Of a stretch of DNA of 64,000 nucleotides, positions 1 through 9,456 are shown one piece after another; the stretch's first letter is position 1; every line of letters starts with the position of its first letter. Source of the DNA: Akkermansiaceae bacterium (lineage in GTDB: Bacteria; Verrucomicrobiota; Verrucomicrobiia; Verrucomicrobiales; Akkermansiaceae). The notes under the pieces are model-generated. The model was not told the DNA's origin, made no database searches, and saw nothing but the letters and a program-made list of their open reading frames with translations. The translations under genes and the position numbers were made by a program. The stretch covers positions 558,001-622,000 of the forward strand of contig JAHCBC010000001.1 in assembly GCA_019634595.1 (NCBI GenBank), written 5' to 3'.

Positions 1-1084
1 CGGCGTGGGTGCGCGGACTGTCTCCGGAGGCGCGGGCGACGGACGCCGCGTAGGAAATCTTCTCAGGGGAGGGGAGCTTCGTGGAAAGGGTGGCGGCCCC
101 TTCGGCGGAGAGAGTGCCCCAGGGGTCGATGTCATGGAGATGGACGGTGCGCTCGCCTGTCGGCAGCTGGGCGAGCCGGTCCATGACCGACTGGATGCCG
201 GAGATTTCCCCATCCGCGGCGACCACCCCCAGAAGATAGGCGGTGAACGGGGTGAAGACTTGGAACGCTCCGGTCATGGTGCCGGAGTCGCGCTTGGTGA
301 TCGCGGCCCAGGCGGCGTCCGGATCCCGTGAGGCCCAGGCGGAGATGGCGTCGGAGAGATCCGTCTTTTTGGAAAGGGCTGCGTGGAGTTTGGCGAAATC
401 GAAATCCTCCGCGTAGTCGGCGTTGTTGAGCGGATTCGCGTAGCCGACACTTTGGAATTCGCCGAACACACGGATCACGTCGTCCGCGCCGCGGCTGGCG
501 GAGGCTTTCATGGCGAGGTCGAAGAACCTGGACTCGGTGTCGCCTTTTCCGAATTCCCCGTGGTATTTCTTCATCCACGGGAGGGCGGTGACGGGATCGT
601 CCGCGAGCGCGGTTTCCAGCAAACCCATCATCACCGCTCCCCGCTGGTCTTTCCCGGGGAGGGTGGCGGCCCACTCCATGGCGGCGGTGCCGCTGCGGGA
701 CCAGAGTTCCGTGAGCGCGGCTTGGAGGAGCTGGCGGTGGGCGGGGATGTCGTCCACCGTTCCGGCCCTGAGGGCGGCGTGTTGCTCCAGAATGAGGGTG
801 TGGAGCGCGGGCACATCCATACGACCCAGCCCATAGTAGAGATCCCCGGCGCGGCCACCGGAAGCTTGGAAGGAAAGGAGGGCGGAGAGGGTATGGCGTC
901 CGGCGTCCGGTCCGGGAGTGGTGGCCGACGGTCGTAACGGTCGGCGGGCATCTGATGACGCGATATTTCCCGCGGAGCCTCCCGCCGTGGCATTTGCTCC
1001 GGTGACAGACTGGATGGCCCGGCCACCCCAAACCCCGGCAGAGAGGAGAACGATGGCAGCGATGGCGTGGGGGAGGGTTTTCAT
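1..1084 (-). CDS. Secreted or anchored helical paralogue, partial (C-terminus outside window)
   Basis: I translated this frame by hand. It stays open from an ATG at 1084-1082 to the window edge (361 residues visible), so its C-terminus lies outside. The first 20 residues (MKTLPHAIAAIVLLSAGVWG) are one hydrophobic segment, either a signal peptide or a signal anchor. The rest is alanine-rich and helical. It includes the motif WASRDPDAAWAA, which matches WLKQDRDGAFDW in the upstream neighbour and WAKNDREAAVRW in the protein at 47016-48176. The ATG overlaps the upstream stop codon as ATGA, so the two genes are probably translationally coupled. I know no function. It may be a repeat-type scaffold found in Verrucomicrobia. 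The coding call is strong and the function is unknown. Confidence 0.8.
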   Translation of the reverse strand, partial: MKTLPHAIAAIVLLSAGVWGGRAIQSVTGANATAGGSAGNIASSDARRPLRPSATTPGPDAGRHTLSALLSFQASGGRAGDLYYGLGRMDVPALHTLILEQHAALRAGTVDDIPAHRQLLQAALTELWSRSGTAAMEWAATLPGKDQRGAVMMGLLETALADDPVTALPWMKKYHGEFGKGDTESRFFDLAMKASASRGADDVIRVFGEFQSVGYANPLNNADYAEDFDFAKLHAALSKKTDLSDAISAWASRDPDAAWAAITKRDSGTMTGAFQVFTPFTAYLLGVVAADGEISGIQSVMDRLAQLPTGERTVHLHDIDPWGTLSAEGAATLSTKLPSPEKISYAASVARASGDSPRTHA

Positions 1085-2406
1085 GGCTTCCCGTTTGGTT
1101 TGGTCTTCTCCTTCATACGGGCGATGATGGCGTCGGTGCGCGCGGCGTCCGCCCCCCATTCGGCGAGTTGCCGGCGGAGGATTTCCACCGCGCCGGGTTG
1201 GAGCGGCGTGCGGTCGCCAGTAGGCTCCATGGTTTCCAGGGCGCGTAGCTTGGATTCGTCATCCGGTAGGGTGGACAGCGCCTGGAGGCCGCGATCCACA
1301 TAGGAATCCATTCCCAGAAAAATTCCCTGTGCTACGGCGGATCGGAGGGTGTCCTTCACCTCCGGAAGACTTGCCGCCTCGATCCAGGCGACGGAGTTCC
1401 ACCCCGGCTGGCGGAAATTGGAGGAGTTCGCCTCGAAGAACGCCGCACGGTGCCCGGGGGTGAGGGACTCGAGCTTGCCGACGATCCACCTTGGATGCTC
1501 CTCGTTGTCACGGAACCGGGAAGGGCCGAGCTTGATGAGGACAGCTGGACCGGAATTCCGGAGCACCCAGTCGAAGGCACCATCCCGGTCCTGTTTCAAC
1601 CATTCACGGAGAAAGGCACTCTCGATGTTCGGGAGGTTCATGCCGCGGAGATCCGTTGAGCCGAGCAGCGCCGCGAAGTCGAACCCGGCGGGGAAGTCGA
1701 ACGAATAGGAGGCATAGTTTGGGATGCCGTCCTCCTTCAGTTCGGCGATCCGTGAAATGAGGGCTTCCGGACCTTGCCGGGACGCTTCGGCGACGGAGGC
1801 GTAGATCAGGTTGATCGGGAGCTTGGTGTGGAAAAGGTCCGGGTTTTTCCGCACGAATGCGATGCCCTCGTCCACCCTGTCGGGAGGCCAGGCGGCCATG
1901 ACGGTATTGACGAATCGAGGGCTGAGGACGGGCGGCTGGGCCAGGGCCCAGACAAGCGCGCGGTCGGCATCCCTCCGCGCGTATTCAGCCAGCAGCGCGG
2001 CGGCGATGGAATCAAAGCGGCGGAGGGTTTCCGGCATCTTCGCTGCCTCCTCCAGCGCGGTGAGGATTTCTTCATCCGTCCAGTTGGCGATGTGGGCACC
2101 AATGCCGGTGGACGATGCCGCACCGGAGAAACCCACCCGTTGCCGGGTGGCTTGGAGGAGATCCGCCGTGGTCGGAGCTGGCCCGCCAGCCCGCGGCTCC
2201 CTGATGCGGGAGGGGGAGGGACTGGGAGCCGGTGCCGATTCTGGCACTGGAGCGGACATCCAGCCGATCAACATGCCGATGACAGGATAGACCAGAAATA
2301 AGGTGGGCTTCTTCAGGGCGGAAAGTTCGGGTGGGTTTGGAACAGATTGGTGCGAATCATCCGGCAGGGGAAGCAATGTTTCGGGCTGGCAGGGACCGCA
2401 TTCCAT
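1081..2406 (-). CDS. Membrane-anchored helical paralogue of unknown function
   Basis: This 441-codon frame carries a hydrophobic segment (PTLFLVYPVIGMLIGWM, about residues 33-49), then a proline-rich linker and an alanine-rich helical body. It shares the W-x3-D-[RP]-[DE]-[AG]-A motif with the downstream gene and with the protein at 47016-48176. The ATG at 2406 lies inside an inverted repeat (2387-2549), and no good Shine-Dalgarno sequence precedes it. The true start is therefore probably further in, perhaps a non-ATG codon just before the hydrophobic segment. Its stop overlaps the next ATG as ATGA. The function is unknown. Localisation to the inner membrane with the body outside is an inference from the N-terminus. 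Confidence 0.75.
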   Translation of the reverse strand: MECGPCQPETLLPLPDDSHQSVPNPPELSALKKPTLFLVYPVIGMLIGWMSAPVPESAPAPSPSPSRIREPRAGGPAPTTADLLQATRQRVGFSGAASSTGIGAHIANWTDEEILTALEEAAKMPETLRRFDSIAAALLAEYARRDADRALVWALAQPPVLSPRFVNTVMAAWPPDRVDEGIAFVRKNPDLFHTKLPINLIYASVAEASRQGPEALISRIAELKEDGIPNYASYSFDFPAGFDFAALLGSTDLRGMNLPNIESAFLREWLKQDRDGAFDWVLRNSGPAVLIKLGPSRFRDNEEHPRWIVGKLESLTPGHRAAFFEANSSNFRQPGWNSVAWIEAASLPEVKDTLRSAVAQGIFLGMDSYVDRGLQALSTLPDDESKLRALETMEPTGDRTPLQPGAVEILRRQLAEWGADAARTDAIIARMKEKTKPNGKP

Positions 2407-2549
2407 GCGGTCAGGTTGGGGAGATGTCCCTTATCTCGGCATTCCATCTTCAGGGATGTCTTTTCATCAGGAGACTTCCACCTGATATCTTTCATCCCGA
2501 GGCATCAGCCGCAGTCGCCCGCCTGACCGCATGGAATGCGGTCCCTGCC
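2387..2549. repeat. 28-bp perfect inverted repeat pair (palindromic element B)
   Basis: Positions 2387-2414 and 2522-2549 are exact reverse complements over 28 bases. Each contains the near-palindrome GACCGCATTCCATGCGGTC (stem GACCGCAT, loop TCC). The 107 bases between them resemble no gene. A diverged copy of one arm occurs at 53081-53110. The element fills most of the gap (2407-2737) between two divergently oriented genes. It looks like a REP/BIME-type or MITE-type element. I saw no target duplication. Confidence 0.75.
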
Positions 2550-2737
2550 ATCCGTTGCCGGAAACCGCACGGAGGTGTGAAAAAGCCGCACCCGGCAGGA
2601 GAGCGGCTGTCTGACCGTAGGCGGATACCCCGATCCCCGGGGCTGTCCCCAATTTGCGTTTTGCGATGAGACGGGGGAGTTGGGTTCCAGACGGATTCGT
2701 CTTGCGACGGAAATCCTCAACGCCAACGATTCCGTGC

Positions 2738-4072
2738 GTGACTCCCGAGCTTGAAGACCTGTTTTCCTTCCTCCGTTTTCCCAGTGTTTCCACGGACTCC
2801 CGGAACGCCGGAGACGTGCGTGACTGCGCTGGCTGGCTGATCGGGAAACTCCAGCGGATGGGACTGTCCGCGGAGCTGCATGAGACGCCGAAGCATCCCG
2901 TCGTCATCGCGAAAAACGCACACCGCCAGGACCGGAAGACCGTCCTCATCTATGGCCACTACGACGTGCAACCGGTCGATCCGCTCAACCTGTGGACCAC
3001 CCCGCCATTCGAGCCGGAGATCCGCCATGGCAGGATCTGGGCGCGCGGAGCCACCGACAACAAGGGACAGATGCTCGCCCATGTGCTGGGGGTCGAAAAG
3101 ACGCTCAGGGAAAATGGCGAGCTGCCGGTGAACCTCATCTTCCTCTTCGAGGGGGAGGAGGAGATCGGCAGCCCGAATCTGGCCGCCTTCCTCGCGGAGC
3201 ATAAGGAGGATCTGAAATGCGACGTCATCGCCATCTCGGACACCGGCATGGTGGCCCCGGGCATGGGGACTCTCGGCTACGGCCTGCGCGGCATCGCCTG
3301 CTGCGAGGTGAAACTCACCGGCCCGGAGCGCGACCTGCACTCCGGCCTGTTCGGCGGTGCGGTGGCGAATCCGGCCACCGCCGTCGCCCGTCTGGTTGCG
3401 AGCCTGCATGATGCGGATGGCCGCGTGCTGGTGGATGGATTCTACGACGATGTGCGCCCGCTGGAGGACTGGGAGCGTGAGATGTGGGCGAAGGTCCCCG
3501 GCGTTTCCGATGCGGATTTCCTGAAAGTCACCGGCTCGCCGGGACTCTTCGGCGAGGAGGGCTACACCTCCGCCGAGCGCACCTGGGCACGCCCCACCGC
3601 CGAGGTCAACGGCATCGGCGGCGGCTACCAGGGTGAGGGCTCGAAGACCGTCCTGCCCGCGGAGGCTTTCGTGAAGTTTTCCTTCCGTCTGGTGCCGGAC
3701 CAGGATCCGGCGGACATCCTCGCCAAGGTCGAAAAGCACCTCCGCGCGCACTGCCCGCCCGGTGTGAAGATCGAGGTGGAGATCGGCCACGATGGGAAAC
3801 CGTATGTGGTGGACCCGCACTCGAAGTTCGGCCTCGCCGCGCAGTCCGCGTTGAAAAAGGCCTTCGGCACCGAGCCGGTGCTCATCCGCGAGGGCGGCAG
3901 CATCCCCATCGTGCAGACCTTCCGTGACATCCTCGGCGTGGACACGCTGTTGCTCGGCCTCGCGCTCGCGGACGCCCAGATCCACTCGCCGGACGAAAAC
4001 TTCCCCGTGGAGAACTTCGAAGCCGGCATCCGCCTGAACCAAGCGCTGCTCACCGAACTGGCTGGAGTGTGA
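2738..4072 (+). CDS. M20 family metallo-dipeptidase
   Basis: The protein is a zinc exopeptidase of the M20 (ArgE/DapE/CPG2) family, dipeptidase type. The visible signature pieces are GHYDVQP (first metal histidine and catalytic Asp), RGATDNKGQ (bridging Asp), FEGEEEIGS (catalytic Glu pair) and ISDTGM. A dimerisation lid follows, and the C-terminal metal region is near DAQIHSPDENF. It probably hydrolyses dipeptides in the cytoplasm, since no signal peptide is visible. The open frame extends upstream to 2654, but those residues are unlike the family. I chose the GTG at 2738, which gives VTPELEDLFSFLRFPSVS and 444 residues, a normal family length. The exact substrate is unknown. Confidence 0.9.
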   Translation: MTPELEDLFSFLRFPSVSTDSRNAGDVRDCAGWLIGKLQRMGLSAELHETPKHPVVIAKNAHRQDRKTVLIYGHYDVQPVDPLNLWTTPPFEPEIRHGRIWARGATDNKGQMLAHVLGVEKTLRENGELPVNLIFLFEGEEEIGSPNLAAFLAEHKEDLKCDVIAISDTGMVAPGMGTLGYGLRGIACCEVKLTGPERDLHSGLFGGAVANPATAVARLVASLHDADGRVLVDGFYDDVRPLEDWEREMWAKVPGVSDADFLKVTGSPGLFGEEGYTSAERTWARPTAEVNGIGGGYQGEGSKTVLPAEAFVKFSFRLVPDQDPADILAKVEKHLRAHCPPGVKIEVEIGHDGKPYVVDPHSKFGLAAQSALKKAFGTEPVLIREGGSIPIVQTFRDILGVDTLLLGLALADAQIHSPDENFPVENFEAGIRLNQALLTELAGV

Positions 4073-4122
4073 GGCGCGGAATCTGGAATTGCACCCCTTG
4101 TTCCATATCGTATGCTTGTCCC

Positions 4123-4272
4123 ATGACTCTGAAGGCCATCATCCACGAAGCCGAGGAAGGCGGATTTTGGGCGGAAGTTCCTGCCCTGCCCGGATGTTTC
4201 ACCCAAGGTGACACCCTGCAGGAACTGGAAGACAATCTTCAGGAAGCCATCACTGGATGGTTGATCCTGTGA
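4123..4272 (+). CDS. Orphan HicB-like protein (short)
   Basis: This 49-residue product begins MTLKAIIHEAEEGGFWAEVPALPGCFTQGDT and continues with LQELEDNLQEAI. That is the HicB N-terminal fold (old name UPF0150), in which E-EGGFWA-VP-LPG is the hallmark. It ends at WLIL, shorter than typical HicB antitoxins of about 70 residues or more. No HicA toxin lies on either side, since the neighbours are a dipeptidase and glnS. The ATG at 4123 fits the family start better than the upstream in-frame codon at 4069. It may be a degenerate antitoxin or a stand-alone HicB-fold protein. Confidence 0.7.
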   Translation: MTLKAIIHEAEEGGFWAEVPALPGCFTQGDTLQELEDNLQEAITGWLIL

Positions 4273-4291
4273 CCGTGGCTTATCTTTCCAG

Positions 4292-4323
4292 AATCAGTGT
4301 AATCCTTCCAATCAGTGTAATCC
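4292..4323. repeat. Direct repeat AATCAGTGTAATCC (family E)
   Basis: Two copies of AATCAGTGTAATCC stand at 4292-4305 and 4310-4323, just upstream of glnS, and the second runs on into GTGG. Related sequence recurs at 26627-26728 and, degenerate, near 49703-49740. All are intergenic. The function is unknown. Confidence 0.6.
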
Positions 4324-4363
4324 GTGGTCAAAAAAGCGGATACCTCTGAATCACCCATTTCCC

Positions 4364-6043
<1,680 letters not shown>

Positions 6044-6071
6044 CACCCAGGCAGGGACCAGGAAAATGTGG

Positions 6072-6122
6072 CTGGGCCATCTTGGCCCAGGCCGTTGCCG
6101 GAGCATCTTGCTCCGGTCTTTT
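6072..6122 (+). terminator. Twin hairpins after glnS, the second terminator-like
   Basis: Two perfect 8-bp stems with the same TCT loop lie in tandem. CTGGGCCA/TGGCCCAG spans 6072-6090 and CCGGAGCA/TGCTCCGG spans 6098-6116. The second is followed by TCTTTT, so it may terminate glnS transcription. The twin design also resembles palindromic interspersed repeats. Confidence 0.6.
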
Positions 6123-6203
6123 GTCCGCAGCATATCCTGGCCGTGGCTTTCCCTCACTTCTGTTCAAATCAGTTGGAAAAAGTGACAAGGATACATTCGC
6201 TTT

Positions 6204-7169
6204 GTGTCAAAAAGTAACTTGCGCTCCACCACGATTCCTCTCCATAAACGGCGGATGAAACGCTGGTGGTGGTTGTTCCCCGTGCTCGCTGTGGCGGGAC
6301 TGTCCGTAGGTGTGATGGTCGCGGGTGTGGTCACCTACGTGCAGCCGAAAACCTTCGATTCCCAGGCGGTGTTGGAAATCAAACCTCCGGGAAAGATCCT
6401 GTCGCCATTTGATTCAGGTTCACCACCACCTCTGGAGAGGGATCCGAAGTTCCTCGAACGCGAGATGGCCGTGTTGAAAAGCCACGCAGTCTTGCTGGAT
6501 GCGGTGAAACAACTGGACCTCGACAGGAAGTGGGCGCTGCCCGCGCCGGACGCCGCCGCGATCGTGGAGCGCTCCCTCACGGTGGAACAACTGCGCGGGA
6601 CGGATCTGGTGTCCATCCGTGCCCGTCACGTCAACCGTGAGGATGCCAGGGACATGGTCGTGGCGGTCATCGCCGAGTACCGGAAACAGCGGAGTTCACG
6701 TGATGCAGGAAAGTCGGAAAGCGCCTCCAATGCTCTGGCGGAAGCGGTCCGGGAACAGGAAAACAAAGTTGAGGAGCGGAGAAAGGCTTTGGCTGAAATC
6801 GTGAGGACCAAGACACTGCTCCACCATCACGAAGGCGTGACTCCCAAACCGCAGGCCGGGGCAGGCGGCGTCGATACCGAAGAGTATGTCATCAGAAAAC
6901 GGGAGTTCGAATCGGAGCTGGAGCTGCTGCAATCCCTCAAGTTGAAGCACGTGAAAGAAAGGGTTTCCCGCGAACTGAACGATGACAGCGTGGCGATCCA
7001 CGAGGAGCCCCTGTTGGCAATGGCACCTTCCGGACCGAATGTTGCCGGCAACATGGGGATGGGCATCATGGGTGGCTTGGCGGCTTCGCAGGTGGTGGCG
7101 CTGTCGCTTGCCCTACTCCTGCCGTCGAGGGGTCCCGGGGAGATCCCGCCACCACTGCCCGGCGCGTGA
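6204..7169 (+). CDS. Wzz/chain-length-determinant-like membrane protein
   Basis: The N-terminus has a basic stretch and one transmembrane helix (WWWLFPVLAVAGLSVGVMVAGVV). A Wzz-like segment follows (TFDSQAVLEIKPPGKILSPFD) with EREMAVLKSHAVLLDAVKQLDL, typical of polysaccharide co-polymerases. A long periplasmic coiled-coil region spans about residues 165-265. A second hydrophobic segment lies near residues 285-307 (GIMGGLAASQVVALSLALLLP). No tyrosine-kinase domain is fused. The start is GTG 6204 or ATG 6255, and the ATG directly precedes the TM helix. No polysaccharide genes are adjacent, so its partner system is unknown. Confidence 0.75.
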   Translation: MSKSNLRSTTIPLHKRRMKRWWWLFPVLAVAGLSVGVMVAGVVTYVQPKTFDSQAVLEIKPPGKILSPFDSGSPPPLERDPKFLEREMAVLKSHAVLLDAVKQLDLDRKWALPAPDAAAIVERSLTVEQLRGTDLVSIRARHVNREDARDMVVAVIAEYRKQRSSRDAGKSESASNALAEAVREQENKVEERRKALAEIVRTKTLLHHHEGVTPKPQAGAGGVDTEEYVIRKREFESELELLQSLKLKHVKERVSRELNDDSVAIHEEPLLAMAPSGPNVAGNMGMGIMGGLAASQVVALSLALLLPSRGPGEIPPPLPGA

Positions 7170-7190
7170 TGTCGCCCTGCCGCCGCCTTC

Positions 7191-8462
7191 TCAGCGGTCC
7201 TTCACCCGTTCGACATTCGCTCCCAGCATCAGGAGCTTCTCGTCGATGTGCTCATAACCGCGGTCGATGTGGTAGAGGCGGCTGATTTCCGTGCTGCCCT
7301 TCGCCTTCAGCGCGGCGAGCACCAGCGCGGCGGAGGCGCGGAGGTCGGACGCCATCACCGGCGCGGCGGAGAGTTGGGCCACGCCGCGGACGATGGCGGT
7401 GCCACCATCGACCTTGATGTCCGCACCCATCCGCTTCAGCTCTGAGCAGTGCATGAAGCGCTGCGGGAAGATGGTGTCCTTGATGACGCTGATGCCGGGA
7501 GTGGTGGCCAGCAGCGCGGTCATCTGCGCCTGCATATCCGTCGGATAGCCGGGGTAGGGGGCGGTGACGATGTCGCAGCCGGTTGTCTCCGGATTCCGGT
7601 GGATGACGCATTCGTCCCCGGCCTCGTTGAAGTCGATGCGGTGGCCGGATTTCACGATCGCCTCGGTGATGGCTTTCATGTGCTCCCTGCAGATCCGGCG
7701 CAGGCGGACCTCCTCACCGGCCAGCGCGGCGGCGGCCATGAAGGTGCCTGCCTCGATGCGGTCCGGGATGACGGTGTGCTCCACGCCTTTCAGTTCCTTC
7801 ACACCCTCGATCACGATGCGGCGGGTGCCGGCACCCTGGATCTTCGCGCCCATGGCATTGAGGAAATTCGCAAGGTCCAGCACCTCCGGCTCGGCGGCGG
7901 CGGACTCGATGACGGTGATGCCCTCCGCGAGGGTCGCCGCCATCATCACGTTGTCCGTGCCGAGAACGGTCGGGCCATGGGTGCCGCGCAGATCGATCTC
8001 CGCCCCGCGCAGGCCATCCGGTGCCGTGAGGATGATGTTTCCTCCCTCGAACTCGACTTTCGCGCCGAGCGCCTCCAGCCCCCGCAGGTGCAGGTCCACC
8101 GGCCGGTCGCCGATGACGCAGCCGCCGGGCAGGGAGACCACGGCCCGCCGTTTCCGCGCGAGCAGCGGTCCCATCACGCAGATGGAGGCGCGCATCCGGC
8201 GGACCAGTTCATACGGAGCCTCATCGGAAATGTCCGCGCAACTGATCCGCACGGTGCCGGAGGAACGCTCCACGTCCGAGCCCAGCGCGCTCAGGATCTG
8301 CACCATGTAGTTGGTGTCGGAGACATCCGGCACGCGGCGGATGATGCACTCACCCTCCGTCAGCAGGGTGGCGGCCAGGATCGGCAGGGAAGCGTTCTTC
8401 GAGCCGGAGATGTTGATGGCACCGCGGAGCGTGGCACCGCCGTGGACGACGAGTTTATCCAT
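7191..8462 (-). CDS. murA: UDP-N-acetylglucosamine 1-carboxyvinyltransferase
   Basis: MurA transfers enolpyruvate from PEP to UDP-GlcNAc, the first committed step of peptidoglycan synthesis, in the cytoplasm. It starts MDKLVVHGGATLRGAINISG with the conserved Lys in SGSKNA (Lys22). It carries the catalytic cysteine in LPGGCVIGDRPVDLH (Cys115), so it should be fosfomycin sensitive rather than of the Asp type. The length of 423 residues is normal. Repeated beta-alpha-beta inverse motifs (GTHGPTVLGTDN, AALAGEEVRL) are present. The gene lies 36 bases upstream of prmC's stop on the same strand and may be co-transcribed with it. Confidence 0.97.
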   Translation of the reverse strand: MDKLVVHGGATLRGAINISGSKNASLPILAATLLTEGECIIRRVPDVSDTNYMVQILSALGSDVERSSGTVRISCADISDEAPYELVRRMRASICVMGPLLARKRRAVVSLPGGCVIGDRPVDLHLRGLEALGAKVEFEGGNIILTAPDGLRGAEIDLRGTHGPTVLGTDNVMMAATLAEGITVIESAAAEPEVLDLANFLNAMGAKIQGAGTRRIVIEGVKELKGVEHTVIPDRIEAGTFMAAAALAGEEVRLRRICREHMKAITEAIVKSGHRIDFNEAGDECVIHRNPETTGCDIVTAPYPGYPTDMQAQMTALLATTPGISVIKDTIFPQRFMHCSELKRMGADIKVDGGTAIVRGVAQLSAAPVMASDLRASAALVLAALKAKGSTEISRLYHIDRGYEHIDEKLLMLGANVERVKDR

Positions 8463-8498
8463 GGGTTGGGTAAAATGGGAAAAGTTTGGGAGAGGAAA

Positions 8499-9359
8499 TC
8501 AGTCCCTCCATGCGAGGGGAAAACGCGGGATACCGGAGAGGTCGTTTTTCACTTCGATGCGGGAGAAGCCGGACTTTTCGAGAAAACCGGCCACCTGTGA
8601 AGCCTGATCGTGGCCGATTTCCAAAACCAGCCACCCACCGGGTTTCAGGTGCTGGTAGGCCTCCGGAATGAAGCGGCGGATGACATCCAGCCCGTCCGGG
8701 CCGCCGAAGAGGGCGAGCGCCGGGTCATGCATCACCTCCGCCGTCAGGGTGGGGCGCTCCGTCTCCGGCACGTAGGGCAGGTTCGCCACGATGCCGCCGA
8801 AGGTGCCGGTGATGTTGGAAAAAAGGTCGCTGTGGACGATGGTGGCGTTCTTCAGCTCCAAGGCTGCGGCATTTTCCCCCGTGAGGGCCAGCGCGTCTTC
8901 CGAAATGTCCGCCAGCGTGACCTGCCATTCCGGTCGGGCCGCCGCCAGGGAGAGTCCCAGCACACCGGAGCCGCAGCCCACGTCCAGCACATCCAGCTTC
9001 TCCGGCAGATCCCAGCGGAGGATCCACTCCACCAGCTCCTCCGTCTCCGGGCGGGGGATCAAGCCGCGGGAATCGCAGATGAACTCATTGCGGTGGAAAA
9101 ACACCTGGCCGAGCAGGTGCTGGAGCGGGATGCCTTCGCCGCGCTTTTTCAGGCTTTCGCGCAGCGGAGCCAGATCACCCTCCATCAGCGGACGGTCGAA
9201 CTGCAGGTAGAGATCCATGCGGGTGCAGCCCAGTTGCTTGGCCACGAGCATCTGCATGTTCCTCCGTGCATCCTCGATTCCCCGTTTTTCCAGATAGCGC
9301 GTGCCGCCATCGATTGTTTCCAGAACCGTGCTCATGAAGGAATCCGCCGTGGGAAGCAT
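8499..9359 (-). CDS. prmC: Peptide chain release factor N5-glutamine methyltransferase
   Basis: PrmC methylates the GGQ glutamine of RF1 and RF2 using S-adenosylmethionine. The N-terminal helical domain ends at PLQHLLGQVFFHRNEF. The SAM motif I is VLDVGCGSGVLGLSLA. The substrate motif, usually NPPY, reads NLPYVPE here, which keeps Asn and the P-Y pair but replaces the first Pro. The C-terminal part (HLKPGGWLVLEIGHDQ) matches the family. At 286 residues it is full length. It precedes murA on the minus strand and is divergent from the ketosynthase-like gene. The RF1 gene usually beside prmC is absent here. Confidence 0.92.
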   Translation of the reverse strand: MLPTADSFMSTVLETIDGGTRYLEKRGIEDARRNMQMLVAKQLGCTRMDLYLQFDRPLMEGDLAPLRESLKKRGEGIPLQHLLGQVFFHRNEFICDSRGLIPRPETEELVEWILRWDLPEKLDVLDVGCGSGVLGLSLAAARPEWQVTLADISEDALALTGENAAALELKNATIVHSDLFSNITGTFGGIVANLPYVPETERPTLTAEVMHDPALALFGGPDGLDVIRRFIPEAYQHLKPGGWLVLEIGHDQASQVAGFLEKSGFSRIEVKNDLSGIPRFPLAWRD

Positions 9360-9456
9360 CCCGGCTGCCGGGCAGAGTCTGGACGGAGCGCAATCCCGGG
9401 CAAGGTCTTTATGCGTTGGCGGTTGAAAAGCCCCGGCACTCTGCTACTGCGGGCGC

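Noticed and set aside
2717..4042. Long antisense frame opposite the dipeptidase (also seen opposite glnS, clpX, tig and others)
   Set aside because: High-GC codon bias creates long open antisense frames. The plus-strand reading has clear family motifs and the antisense one has none.
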